A stretch of DNA of 64,000 bases, taken from NCBI GenBank assembly GCA_947457195.1, contig CANGUU010000009.1:1-64000 (forward strand), in the 5' to 3' direction. Below are positions 8,432 through 16,777 of the stretch, one piece after another. Within the stretch, counting starts at the first letter, position 1, and each line of letters begins with the position of its first letter. Below the pieces are notes generated by a model. The model saw nothing but the letters and a program-made list of their open reading frames with translations. It ran no database searches and was not told the origin of the DNA. The position numbers were made by a program, and so were the translations under genes. Origin of the DNA: Gammaproteobacteria bacterium. GTDB lineage: Bacteria > Pseudomonadota > Gammaproteobacteria > Pseudomonadales > Pseudohongiellaceae.

Positions 8432-9556
8432 ATGAAGACCCAGACTTTCATAGCGAACGACATCCGGCAGGCTCTGGCCATGGCACGCGAAGCCATGGGC
8501 AGCGATGCCATCGTGGTTTCCACCCGCCGCATCGCCGACAAGACCGAAGTGGTCGCCAGCAGCGAATCGGCCGCTGATCGCAGTCGCAGCGAGGCAGCGC
8601 CGCGGGAAGCCCGGGCACCCATCAAGGACGAGCAGGTGTCCTCGATCATTCGCGTGATCCAGGACGAAGTGAACCGTTTGCGCGACATGTTCCAGTCGGA
8701 ACTGCAGCATCTCGGCTGGCGCGAAATGGCGAGCAAGCAGCCCGCCAAGTTCGAACTGATCCGCCGCCTGCTCAGCTGTGGCTTCACCCGCCAGGCCGCC
8801 GGTGTGCTGGTCGAGCGCGTGATGCCCTGCAAGGACGTCGAGCAGGGCTGGGCTGCGATCAAGGACTGCCTGCGCAAGCACATCCCCATCGCAGCCAACG
8901 ACCTCATCAACGAAGGCGGCATTTTTGCGCTGGTGGGCTGCACGGGCGTGGGCAAGACCACCACCGCTGCCAAGCTGGCCGGTCAATTCGCCAAGAAGCA
9001 TGGCTTCCGCCAGGTCGCCTTCATCAGCACCGACAAGTACAAGATTGGCGGCCATGAGCAACTGGTGTCGCTGGGCAGTCTGTTCGGCATTCCGGTTCAG
9101 GCCGTCAACAATGCCGACGAAATGGAGCGCACCATCTATTCCCTGTCTTCCAAGCGGCTGATCATCATCGACACCGCCGGCTTCAGTCAGCGTGACAACA
9201 ACCTCAACAACCAGTTCGGCCTGCTGCGTACCAGCATTCCGATCAAGCCCTTGCTGGTGCTGCCTGCCACCTCGCGCAGCGGCATCATCAAAGAGACCAT
9301 CGACTCCTTCAAGGACATCAAGCCGGCTGGCACCATCCTTACCAAGATCGACGAAGCGGACTGCATCGGGCCCATCCTGGCCAACCTGATCGCTTCGCGC
9401 CTGCCGCTGGCCTACGTGTCGAACGGCCAGAACGTACCGGAAGACCTGCTGTGTGCCACCACCGACATGGTCATCGACGAAATCGAGAAGACCTACCGCT
9501 TCACGGCGCGCAAGGAAGAAAAAACCCCTGCAGTCGCCTATGGCGGCGTGATGTAA
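8432..9556 (+). CDS. flhF: Flagellar SRP-type GTPase FlhF
   Basis: 374 residues. The N-terminal basic/variable part is followed by an NG GTPase domain with G1 GCTGVGKTT (about 169-177), the DTAGFSQRD G3 box and TKIDEA G4 box. FlhF places the flagellum at the cell pole in polarly flagellated bacteria and works with FlhG, the next gene. GAGGA precedes the ATG. Confidence 0.95.
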   Translation: MKTQTFIANDIRQALAMAREAMGSDAIVVSTRRIADKTEVVASSESAADRSRSEAAPREARAPIKDEQVSSIIRVIQDEVNRLRDMFQSELQHLGWREMASKQPAKFELIRRLLSCGFTRQAAGVLVERVMPCKDVEQGWAAIKDCLRKHIPIAANDLINEGGIFALVGCTGVGKTTTAAKLAGQFAKKHGFRQVAFISTDKYKIGGHEQLVSLGSLFGIPVQAVNNADEMERTIYSLSSKRLIIIDTAGFSQRDNNLNNQFGLLRTSIPIKPLLVLPATSRSGIIKETIDSFKDIKPAGTILTKIDEADCIGPILANLIASRLPLAYVSNGQNVPEDLLCATTDMVIDEIEKTYRFTARKEEKTPAVAYGGVM

Positions 9557-9574
9557 CGCTGCCCAAGGACAACC

Positions 9575-10423
9575 GTGATCGAATTCGACATGTCCAAGAA
9601 TCGCCAGGTCAGGGTCCTCGCCGTTGCCAGTGGCAAGGGCGGGGTTGGCAAGACCAACTCGTCCCTGAATCTCTCCATCGCGCTGGCGATGCAGGAGCGC
9701 AAGGTACTGTTGATGGATGCCGACCTCGGCATGGCAAACATCGACATCCTGCTCAATCTGCGGCCGCGCTACGACCTGCTGCACGTGATCAATGGCGAAA
9801 AGACCCTCGAGGACATCATCATCGAAGGCCCGCTGGGCATCGGCGTCATCCCGGCATCGTCGGGCGTCAGCCGCATGGCCAATCTTGATTTCAAGGCGCA
9901 TGCGGGCCTGATCGCCGCTTTCGAGCAGGTGGAGCGCCACACGGATTTCCTGGTGATCGACACGGCGGCCGGCATTTCCGACAGCGTCATCCGTTTCAGC
10001 AGCGCAGCCAGTGAAGTAATCGTGGTTGTCTGCGACGAGCCGGCCTCGCTGGCCGATGCCTATGCGCTGATCAAGGTGCTGAGCCAGGAGCATGGCATTA
10101 CCCGCTTCCAGATTCTCGCCAACATGGTGACCTCCGCGCTGCATGGCCGGAAGATCTACGCCAAGATGGCCGGCGTCGCCGACAAGTTCCTGACGGTTTC
10201 GCTCGGCTTTCTGGGCAGCATCCCCTACGACAACGCGCTCAAGCGTGCCGTGCAGAACCAGCGCTCGGTCATGCTGGAAGCGCCGCACAGCCCCTCCGCC
10301 ATCGCCTTCCACGGCATTGCCAAGAAGCTCATCGAACTGCCGGCCCGCTCCACGGGCGGCACCCTGTCCTTTTTCGTCGAACGCAGTGCCCGCGAGATCC
10401 GCCGCGGGGAGGTTGGTGCGTGA
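9575..10423 (+). CDS. flhG: Flagellar number regulator FlhG (FleN), MinD-like ATPase
   Basis: 282 residues with a deviant Walker A SGKGGVGKT (about 19-27), switch II DTAAG and MinD-like DADLGMANIDILL. FlhG/FleN limits flagellar number by stimulating FlhF GTPase and restraining the FleQ activator. The GTG at 9575 is chosen because AAGGA sits at the right distance; an in-frame ATG at 9590 is the alternative. The last four bases overlap fliA. Confidence 0.94.
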   Translation: MIEFDMSKNRQVRVLAVASGKGGVGKTNSSLNLSIALAMQERKVLLMDADLGMANIDILLNLRPRYDLLHVINGEKTLEDIIIEGPLGIGVIPASSGVSRMANLDFKAHAGLIAAFEQVERHTDFLVIDTAAGISDSVIRFSSAASEVIVVVCDEPASLADAYALIKVLSQEHGITRFQILANMVTSALHGRKIYAKMAGVADKFLTVSLGFLGSIPYDNALKRAVQNQRSVMLEAPHSPSAIAFHGIAKKLIELPARSTGGTLSFFVERSAREIRRGEVGA

Positions 10424-11148
10424 AAGCGCGCAGTCTCCAGGAGTACGGGGACCATGCGCTCGATCGCAAGGCCCTCTTTGATGACAACGTTGCCCTGGTC
10501 AAGCGCATCGCCTGTCACCTCTGCATGGGACTGCCCGCTGCCGTCCAGCAGGATGACATGGTGCAAGTCGGCCTGATTGCCCTCTATGAAGCCTCCCAGA
10601 ATTTCGTGGACCTGGGCTCGGCCACGTTTCTTACCTACGCTACTACCCGCATCCGCGGCGCCATGATCGACGAACTGCGCCGTACGAGCCCGGTACCGCG
10701 CCAGTTACAGCAGCAGCAGAAGCGGATTGCCGCCGCCGTCAATTCCATCGAGCAGCGCAGCGGCAGGCCCGCCCAAGAGCGCGAAGTTGCCGAGGAACTG
10801 GGTATGCCGCTCGACGAGTACCTGGGTGTCCTGCAGGACATGGCCGGCAGCTCGCTGCTGTGCCTCGACGATGTGGCCGAGGCGCTGGAAGTGTCCTGCG
10901 GCAGCGAGGCCCAGGACGATGTGCTGCAGCGCGAGGAAATGCTGCGGCTACTCACCGAGCTCATCGAAAACCTGCCGGAGCGCGAAAAGATGGTGGTCGC
11001 CCTCTACTTTCAGGAAGAACTGAACCTCAAGGAAATCGGCGCCGTACTCGAGGTCAGCGAGGCGCGGGCCAGCCAGATTCTGAGTCAGGGTCTGGGGCGC
11101 ATGCGCTCGCGCCTGGCGCTGCGGCTGAATCCCCTGCAGCGTGCATGA
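10420..11148 (+). CDS. fliA: Flagellar sigma factor FliA (sigma-28)
   Basis: 242 residues with a GTG start overlapping flhG. Sigma regions 2 (DDMVQVGLIALYEA; FLTYATTRIRGAMIDELRR), 3 (REVAEELGMPLDEYL) and 4 (LPEREKMVVALYFQEELNLKEIGAVLEVSEARASQI) are all recognisable. It directs transcription of late flagellar genes such as flagellin and is held by FlgM until the hook is finished. In Pseudomonas che genes follow; here motA does. Confidence 0.95.
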   Translation: MKARSLQEYGDHALDRKALFDDNVALVKRIACHLCMGLPAAVQQDDMVQVGLIALYEASQNFVDLGSATFLTYATTRIRGAMIDELRRTSPVPRQLQQQQKRIAAAVNSIEQRSGRPAQEREVAEELGMPLDEYLGVLQDMAGSSLLCLDDVAEALEVSCGSEAQDDVLQREEMLRLLTELIENLPEREKMVVALYFQEELNLKEIGAVLEVSEARASQILSQGLGRMRSRLALRLNPLQRA

Positions 11149-11175
11149 AGCGGCATTCTTTGAGACCATGAGCCT

Positions 11176-11919
11176 ATGAAACTGGACTTCATGACCATTG
11201 GTGGCATCGTCACCGGCCTCGTAGCCATCCTCGGCGGCAACATCCTTGAGGGCGGTCATACGGAATCGCTGCTGATTTCCACCGCATTTTTCATCGTGTT
11301 CGGGGGAACGCTCGGTGCCATGCTCGTGCAGACTCCCCTGCCCATATTCATGCTGTCCATGAAGCGCGTGAAGTGGCTGTTCCAGACCCCCGACTTCGAC
11401 AAGAAGAACCTGGTCGAAAAGGTGGTGAACTGGAGCAAGCTGTCGCGCAAGGACGGGCTGCTGGCCCTGCAAGGGCTGGTGGATGCCGAGCCCGATCCTT
11501 TCTGCGCCAAGTCGCTGCAAATGCTCGCTGATGGCGGCGAGCCCGAGGTAATCCGCAGCATCCTCGAAATCGAAAGCGGAACCCGCGAATCCCGCGAACT
11601 GGCGGCGGCCAAGGTCTGGGAAGGGGCCGGAGGTTATTCCCCTACGGTCGGCATCATTGGTGCCGTCATGGGTCTCATCCACGTAATGAACAACTTGGCA
11701 GATCCCTCCAGCCTCGGGGGCGGTATCGCCGTGGCCTTCGTGGCCACCATTTACGGAGTGGGGTTGGCCAACATGCTGTTCCTGCCCTTTGCCAACAAGC
11801 TGAAGTCCCATATAGGCAACCAGACCCAGTATTACGAGATGGTAATCGAGGGCATCTTGGCGATCGCGGAGGGCGAGAACCCCCGCAACATCGAAAGCAA
11901 ACTGCAGGGCTACCTCTAG
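11176..11919 (+). CDS. motA: Flagellar motor stator protein MotA (MotC/PomA-type)
   Basis: 247 residues with four transmembrane helices (two near the N-terminus, two at about 150-200) and the family segments GGTLGAMLVQTPLP and GGYSPTVGIIGAVMGLIHVM. The length fits the shorter PomA/MotC group rather than E. coli MotA (295). It forms the ion channel of the stator with MotB. Which ion it uses cannot be decided by eye. Confidence 0.93.
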   Translation: MKLDFMTIGGIVTGLVAILGGNILEGGHTESLLISTAFFIVFGGTLGAMLVQTPLPIFMLSMKRVKWLFQTPDFDKKNLVEKVVNWSKLSRKDGLLALQGLVDAEPDPFCAKSLQMLADGGEPEVIRSILEIESGTRESRELAAAKVWEGAGGYSPTVGIIGAVMGLIHVMNNLADPSSLGGGIAVAFVATIYGVGLANMLFLPFANKLKSHIGNQTQYYEMVIEGILAIAEGENPRNIESKLQGYL

Positions 11920-11941
11920 CGCCTGCGACAGAGGGCTCAAC

Positions 11942-12868
11942 ATGTCCGGCAAGAAGCACAAGCATCCAGAACACGAAAACCACGAACGCTGGCTGGTGTC
12001 CTACGCCGACTTCATCACCCTGCTGTTTGCCTTTTTCGTGGTGATGTACGCCATCTCGTCCATCAACGAAGGCAAGTACCGCGTGCTCTCCGACTCATTG
12101 GTGGCGGCCTTCCGCTCGTCGTCGCGCTCGATGGCGCCGATCCAGTCCGGTGAACTGGCACGCTCCCCGCTGACTCCGCTCAGCGACCAGTTGCTGGATC
12201 GCCCGATTCCAGCCTTGCAGCAGCCTATTCTGGTCGATGTTCCGGCCAACGTGATCACCGAGGTGGTGTTGCCGGAGGAGTTCTTCGATGAGGACGAGGA
12301 GGCCCCGACATCAGGTGGCGAGGAGGCCCCGACATCAGGTGGCGTGGAGGCCCTGGTGGCTGAGGTCGAGAATGCCATGGCCCGGATGATCACGCAGAAC
12401 CTGGTGACCATCCGTCGTAATCAGTTCTACCTCGAAATCGAGCTGAACTCTACGTTCCTGTTCAGTTCGGGCAGCGCCGAGCTTTCGATTGATGCCGAAC
12501 TCGTGTTGCAGCAGATTGCGGCCATCCTCGCCAAGCAACCCAACCGCATCCACGTCGAGGGCTATACCGACAACGTGCCTGTGCAAAGTGCGATCTATCC
12601 CTCCAACTGGGAGCTGTCTTCGGCGCGCGCGGCAGCGGTGGTCCGTTTGTTTGCCGATCGTGGCGTGAACCCTGCCCGCATGGCGGCAGTGGGTCACGGT
12701 GAACAGCGCCCGGCGGAAAGCAATGCCACCGAGGCTGGCCGCAACAAGAACCGGCGTGTGGTTCTGGTGGTGCTGAATCACCTCGATGACAGCGTCAACG
12801 TCTCCGAAACGGCCTCGTTCGAGGTCATGAAAGACATGCTGGAACGGCTGCCGTTCTGGGTGAACTGA
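11942..12868 (+). CDS. motB: Flagellar motor stator protein MotB
   Basis: 308 residues. A single transmembrane helix (about 18-40) carries the essential ion-binding aspartate D23 in SYADFITLLFAFFVVMYA. The periplasmic OmpA-like peptidoglycan-binding domain includes VEGYTDNVP and NWELSSARAAAVVR. Between them, residues about 119-134 contain a perfect double copy of EEAPTSGG encoded by a 24-nt tandem duplication. It is the last gene of the flagellar operon. Confidence 0.94.
   Translation: MSGKKHKHPEHENHERWLVSYADFITLLFAFFVVMYAISSINEGKYRVLSDSLVAAFRSSSRSMAPIQSGELARSPLTPLSDQLLDRPIPALQQPILVDVPANVITEVVLPEEFFDEDEEAPTSGGEEAPTSGGVEALVAEVENAMARMITQNLVTIRRNQFYLEIELNSTFLFSSGSAELSIDAELVLQQIAAILAKQPNRIHVEGYTDNVPVQSAIYPSNWELSSARAAAVVRLFADRGVNPARMAAVGHGEQRPAESNATEAGRNKNRRVVLVVLNHLDDSVNVSETASFEVMKDMLERLPFWVN
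12296..12343 (+). repeat. 24-nt perfect tandem duplication inside motB
   Basis: Two identical 24-nt units (12296-12319 and 12320-12343) followed by a degenerate partial third copy beginning GTGGAGGCC. In frame they encode EEAPTSGG twice in the linker between the MotB membrane helix and its peptidoglycan-binding domain. Such a repeat can change copy number by replication slippage without a frameshift. Confidence 0.9.
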
Positions 12869-12894
12869 CCCCCTACGCGTCCGGATTGCCGGCC

Positions 12895-12962
12895 GCCGCT
12901 GGTTCACCAGGCCTGCCGCTGGTTCAAAAGCGCGGATCTCCCGGGCGGGCGGCGCGTACAGT
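12895..12962 (+). promoter_or_regulatory. Direct repeats plus -10 box upstream of the 13037 barrel gene; candidate LytTR site
   Basis: GCCGCTGGTTCA occurs at 12895-12906 and again at 12915-12926, a period of 20 nt. Exactly 30 nt later lies TACAGT (12957-12962), a plausible -10 element with no good -35, which suggests activator dependence. The same arrangement precedes the gene at 14988. LytTR proteins bind pairs of direct repeats about two helical turns apart with a GTT core, and two LytTR genes are adjacent. Binding is inferred. Confidence 0.6.
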
Positions 12963-13036
12963 CCCTGCGCCGTTCATGCCTGCCTCTTGGGGCGGGCGGG
13001 GCGCGATCCCCACTCCCCATACTCTGGAGCATTCAC

Positions 13037-13717
13037 ATGACCTCACTACGCAGCCTCTGCGCGACCGCCCTGTTCGGCGGGATGGCAGCCTTGGCCTCTT
13101 CCGCTCAGGCCCAGACGGATGACAGCGGCTTTTACGCCACCGTTTACGCCCAGGCCTCGCGGCTCGGATCGACCACCTTCGACGAGATCGGTACGGCCCG
13201 CTTCGGTACCGGCCTGAAGGCGGATTTCGATACCGGCCTCGGTCTCGGCGGCGATTTCGGCTACCTCTACGGCAACGGATGGGCCGCCGAGGTGGAGTGG
13301 AACTGGCGTCGGCACGATCTGTCTTCGCTGCGGCGTAGCGGCACGGCCGTGGCCGGGGTCACCGAAGGCGACTTCGCCTCCAATATCATTTTCGTCAATG
13401 GCTTGCGGCGCTTCACGCTGGCCTCCACCCGCATCGTGCCCTACGTCGGCGTGGGTCTCGGCTGGGTGCAGGAGATCGATTTCGACCTCAATTCAGCCAC
13501 CCTCGAGCGGGCCTGGTCCGACCAGGGTGAGTTCGGGGTACAGCTCATGGGCGGCGCCGAGTTCCCGCTCGGAGATGCCTGGCGCCTGACCACCGACCTG
13601 CGTCTGCTGCGCGTGGGCGAAGTCGAGTTGTCTGCCGAAGAAGGGGTGACCGGACGGCTCGCTGACCCGGAGTACAACCCGCTGTCAGTGCAGGTCGGTC
13701 TGCGTCGCCGCTTCTGA
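13037..13717 (+). CDS. Outer-membrane beta-barrel protein
   Basis: 226 residues. A signal peptide (cleavage after about residue 25, ASSAQA) is followed by alternating amphipathic strands typical of a small 8-stranded opacity/OmpA-like barrel. The C-terminal residue is phenylalanine (VGLRRRF), the BAM recognition signature. CTGGAG lies ahead of the ATG. The last 33 nt overlap the 3' end of the convergent LytTR gene. Function is unknown; transport or surface sensing is possible. Confidence 0.8.
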   Translation: MTSLRSLCATALFGGMAALASSAQAQTDDSGFYATVYAQASRLGSTTFDEIGTARFGTGLKADFDTGLGLGGDFGYLYGNGWAAEVEWNWRRHDLSSLRRSGTAVAGVTEGDFASNIIFVNGLRRFTLASTRIVPYVGVGLGWVQEIDFDLNSATLERAWSDQGEFGVQLMGGAEFPLGDAWRLTTDLRLLRVGEVELSAEEGVTGRLADPEYNPLSVQVGLRRRF

Positions 13718-14668
13718 GGCGCTACGCCCGGCGGGAAACGACGCGGGGGCGGCGGCTACCTCATAGCTGGCGCCGTCCCCGAACCGGGCCAAGGCCTCGG
13801 CTTTGCGCCGCCGGCTGACAGGCACTTCGCGGCCGTCACTCAGGGTGCACACGGCACTCTCACCCCGGCGACGCACGCGACGAACGTGGCGCGCGTTCAC
13901 CCACCAGGAGCGATGCAGGCGAAGACCGGCATCGCCCTCCTGTTGTTCCACCTCTTGCAAGGACCCCAGAACCAGCGCCGAGCCCCGCGTAGTCCACACG
14001 CGCAGATACTGCAGTTCCGAACTGACGGCGATCAGGTCCTGCCCCAGTTCGTGCGGTAGCGATTCACGCCAGCGCGGCGTCGTCCCTGCCGCCGCGTCGA
14101 GTGCCGGCGCCTTGTTTCCGGAGGGTGGGGGCACCGCCCGCGATGGAGCCTCCCGCAGCAGTGGCGGCAGCAGGCCGGGTAGCCGTGGCCAGGAAATCAG
14201 CACCCAGGCCGCCGTCACTTGGCCAACGATGTCGACGAACTCCTGCAGCAGGGTCGCAAGCCCGAAAACCTCGGCCGGGTCGGGTATGCCGTCTTCCTCG
14301 GCGCTGCGCGGAAAGCGCAGCAGCGTTTCCATCAGCCCCTCGCCGATCAGCCAGTAGAGCGGTGCCAGCAGCGCTGAGCCCAGCACACCGCTACCGAGCA
14401 CCAGCGACCAGAGTGGCAGGCGAACCGCCCAGCGTTGCCGGCTGAGCGCATAGAGCAGCCCCTGCAACACGGCCAGCCCCACCGCGATCTGTAGCAGCCA
14501 GAACAGCGCCATCCACGGCCAGGGCGCCACGAAGCCCACGTCGGGTTGCAGGGCCAACACCAAGGCCAGCAGTGCCGTGCCGGTGGCGCCGAGGTAGCGC
14601 AGGATGGCCATGGCCGGGGCCAGGGCCTCGCCAGGGGGGGTGCCTGAGTCGGACGGAGGGAGGTGCAT
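13685..14668 (-). CDS. Membrane-anchored LytTR-type transcriptional regulator (copy 1)
   Basis: About 327 residues from the ATG at 14668; the frame stays open upstream to 14752 but the extra residues are not like a protein start. The N-terminal half is hydrophobic with about four transmembrane helices (LQPDVGFVAPWPWMALFW onward). The C-terminal hundred residues are a LytTR DNA-binding domain with ISSELQYLRVWTTRG-like, LHRSWWVNARHV and LSDGREVPVSRR segments. It is a clear paralogue of the gene at 15788. With no receiver domain it should act as a one-component membrane sensor-regulator. Convergent overlap with the barrel gene suggests coordinated control. Confidence 0.85.
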   Translation of the reverse strand: MHLPPSDSGTPPGEALAPAMAILRYLGATGTALLALVLALQPDVGFVAPWPWMALFWLLQIAVGLAVLQGLLYALSRQRWAVRLPLWSLVLGSGVLGSALLAPLYWLIGEGLMETLLRFPRSAEEDGIPDPAEVFGLATLLQEFVDIVGQVTAAWVLISWPRLPGLLPPLLREAPSRAVPPPSGNKAPALDAAAGTTPRWRESLPHELGQDLIAVSSELQYLRVWTTRGSALVLGSLQEVEQQEGDAGLRLHRSWWVNARHVRRVRRRGESAVCTLSDGREVPVSRRRKAEALARFGDGASYEVAAAPASFPAGRSASEAATQTDLH

Positions 14669-14987
14669 GCGTCGATCGCTCGATACGGCCAGAGCAAGGC
14701 GGGCAGGATAACGCTGCCCGCCGCAGGCGACCAGCCGGCCGCCCGGGCGCAATGGCTGGCGCCCAACGGTAACCCGGGCCCCGCCAGCCTGGCGGGTGCC
14801 GGACCACTATCCCGCCCTACCGGACCGGCCAGCTGAGCCGCGGTGGGCAGTCGCTCGTTCAGGAATTCGGCCACTGGTTCAATACTGCGGGTGACACCGG
14901 GGCTCTTTCCCTACAGTGCCGGGCACCCGCTTGCCAGGCCTTGTCTGGCGTTGGGGACCCCTTCCACACCACCGGAGTCACCGTCCC
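14669..14987. other. 319-nt divergent intergenic region
   Basis: This gap lies between the divergent LytTR copy 1 and the MipA-like gene. Besides the direct repeats and TACAGT box at 14850-14917, and a GGAG ahead of the 14988 ATG, it contains only GC-rich sequence with short inverted repeats. I see no further gene. Confidence 0.6.
14850..14917 (+). promoter_or_regulatory. Direct repeats plus -10 box upstream of mipA-like gene; candidate LytTR site
   Basis: GTCGCTCGTTCA (14850-14861) and GCCACTGGTTCA (14870-14881) repeat at a 20-nt period and match the repeats at 12895-12926 in 10 and 11 of 12 positions. TACAGT at 14912-14917 follows after exactly 30 nt, as in the other promoter. The distance from the second repeat to the start codon is 107 nt here and 111 nt there. 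Conservation between two otherwise unlike intergenic regions argues for function. Confidence 0.6.
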
Positions 14988-15830
14988 ATGACCATCTGCC
15001 GATCCAGCTCTGCCCCCGCGACCTGCGCGATTGCGCTCGCTCTGGCCACCCTTGCCACTCCCGTGCTGGCGCAAAATCCGCCGGCTCTGGTGCCGCTGCC
15101 CTCCGTGTTCGATTTCACCCGTGGCGACAAGGTGGGTGTGGCGCTGGGTGTCGGTCTCGAATACGAAAATGCTTACGACGGCGCTGACGAAACCGAATTC
15201 GAGGCAGAACCGGCTGGTGCAGTGCAATACCGCACCGGAGATCACCTGTTCTTCTGGGAGGGCATGGAACTCGGCTGGCGCGGGCTGCTCGCCGACAACT
15301 GGCTGGCCTCGGCCGGCATCCGCAATGAGGGCGGCCTCGAGCCCGACGATTCCGCAGACGGTAACCTGGCTGGCATTGCCGAGCGTGACTCGCACGTCGT
15401 GGGTTTTCTCGAGGTACGGCGCGGTCTCGGCGACAACTGGCGCAACTGGGTTGCGGCCCGGCTCATGGGCGGGCCCAGCGATTTCGGGACGCTGGGCGTG
15501 CTGGCGGCCGGCCATCGCTTCGGCGACCAGGTCGACGGCACGGGTACCGAGATCTATGCCTTCATGACCTTCGGTGACAGTCAGTTCCTCGACAAGGACT
15601 TCGGCGTGACGGCGGCTGATGCGCGTACGTCGCGGCTGCCACGCTACGAGCTTGACGGCGGTTATCGCTCTACCGGTGTGCAGTTGGTGCACCGGCGCGA
15701 CCTCACCGACAACATCCAGGCCATCGCACAGGCGGGCCTGGAGCGCTATTCCAGTGACATCGCCGACAGCCCGATCGCTCGCGAGGACTACGAATTCGAG
15801 CTGTCGCTGGCGCTGGTGTGGGCGTTCTGA
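14988..15830 (+). CDS. MipA/OmpV family outer-membrane protein
   Basis: 280 residues from the ATG at 14988 (GGAG just upstream; the frame is open further up but lacks a signal peptide there). The signal peptide ends near ATPVLAQ. The mature part resembles MipA/OmpV: DKVGVALGVGLEYENAYDG near the start, GMELGWRG, repeated strands and a terminal ALVWAF with C-terminal Phe. MipA scaffolds murein enzymes in E. coli, but many family members are only predicted porin-like barrels. The 3' end overlaps the convergent LytTR copy 2 by 43 nt. Confidence 0.85.
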   Translation: MTICRSSSAPATCAIALALATLATPVLAQNPPALVPLPSVFDFTRGDKVGVALGVGLEYENAYDGADETEFEAEPAGAVQYRTGDHLFFWEGMELGWRGLLADNWLASAGIRNEGGLEPDDSADGNLAGIAERDSHVVGFLEVRRGLGDNWRNWVAARLMGGPSDFGTLGVLAAGHRFGDQVDGTGTEIYAFMTFGDSQFLDKDFGVTAADARTSRLPRYELDGGYRSTGVQLVHRRDLTDNIQAIAQAGLERYSSDIADSPIAREDYEFELSLALVWAF

Positions 15831-16777
15831 GCGGGGGGCGTCTGGTAGCGGGCGGCGTCGCCGAAGCGAGCCAGCACCTCGGCCCGGCGGCGCCGGCTGA
15901 CCGGAATTTCCCGGCCATCGCTGAGCTGGCAGAACAGACCATCGGCCCGGCGACGCACGCTGCGCACATGCCGGGCATGGACCCACCACGAACGGTGAAT
16001 CCGCATGCCGGCCGCCGCCTCGGATTCTTCCACCTCCTGCAGCGACCCCAGAATCAGCGTGGAACCGCGGGTGGTCCACACCCGCAAGTACTGCAGCTCG
16101 GAGGCGACGGCGATCAGATCGTCGCCCAGCTCGCGGGGCAGCGCGACCCGCCAGCGCGGCCCGGTACGGCTGTCTGTCGGGTGCAGGGCCGGCGGCATGG
16201 CGCTGACCGTGGCGTCCGCCAGGGCGGCGGGCACGGGGCTGTCCGCGGCCGGTGGGGTGACTTGCGTACCCCGTCGGGCCAGCGGCGGCGGCAGCAGCCC
16301 CAGCAGGCGGGGCCAGGAAATCAACAGCCAGGCCGCGGTCACCGGACCCACGATGTCCAGAAACTCATCCACCAGGGCGGCGAGACCGGCCACCGGGGTC
16401 GCGCCGACGTCATCCGCGTCGAGGCTGGCTTCAAAGCCAAGCACGCCGCGCATGAGTCCTTCGCCGATCAACCAGTACAGCGGCGCCAACAACACCGAGC
16501 CAGTCACGCCGCTCGCGGTGACCAGTGCCCACGGTGGCCACTGACGCAGCGGCTGCAGGCGACCGAGCAGGGACAGCAGCGACTGCAGTACGGCCAGACC
16601 GCAGCTGATCTGCAGCCCCCAGAAAACACCCAGCCACGGCAACGGCGCGCTGAACCCCGTGTCGGGCTGCAGGCCAAGCACCAGCAGCCAGAGGGCAAAG
16701 CCGCTGCCGACGAGGTAGTGATGCACGCTGGACAGGGAGGGGGTGTTCACGAAGACGGCGGTGTCCGGGAAAAACAA
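15788..16777 (-). CDS. Membrane-anchored LytTR-type transcriptional regulator (copy 2)
   Basis: 329 residues if the TTG at 16777 is used; GTG at 16750 or 16726 are alternatives and none has a good ribosome-binding site. Four or so transmembrane helices (LQPDTGFSAPLPWLGVFW onward) are followed by a LytTR domain (ELQYLRVWTTRGSTLILGS, IHRSWWVHARHV, LSDGREIPVSRRRRAEVLARFGD). It is strongly similar along its whole length to copy 1, so the two come from a duplication. It overlaps the 3' end of the MipA-like gene and is divergent from the two-component genes. Confidence 0.83.
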   Translation of the reverse strand: MFFPDTAVFVNTPSLSSVHHYLVGSGFALWLLVLGLQPDTGFSAPLPWLGVFWGLQISCGLAVLQSLLSLLGRLQPLRQWPPWALVTASGVTGSVLLAPLYWLIGEGLMRGVLGFEASLDADDVGATPVAGLAALVDEFLDIVGPVTAAWLLISWPRLLGLLPPPLARRGTQVTPPAADSPVPAALADATVSAMPPALHPTDSRTGPRWRVALPRELGDDLIAVASELQYLRVWTTRGSTLILGSLQEVEESEAAAGMRIHRSWWVHARHVRSVRRRADGLFCQLSDGREIPVSRRRRAEVLARFGDAARYQTPPAQNAHTSASDSSNS

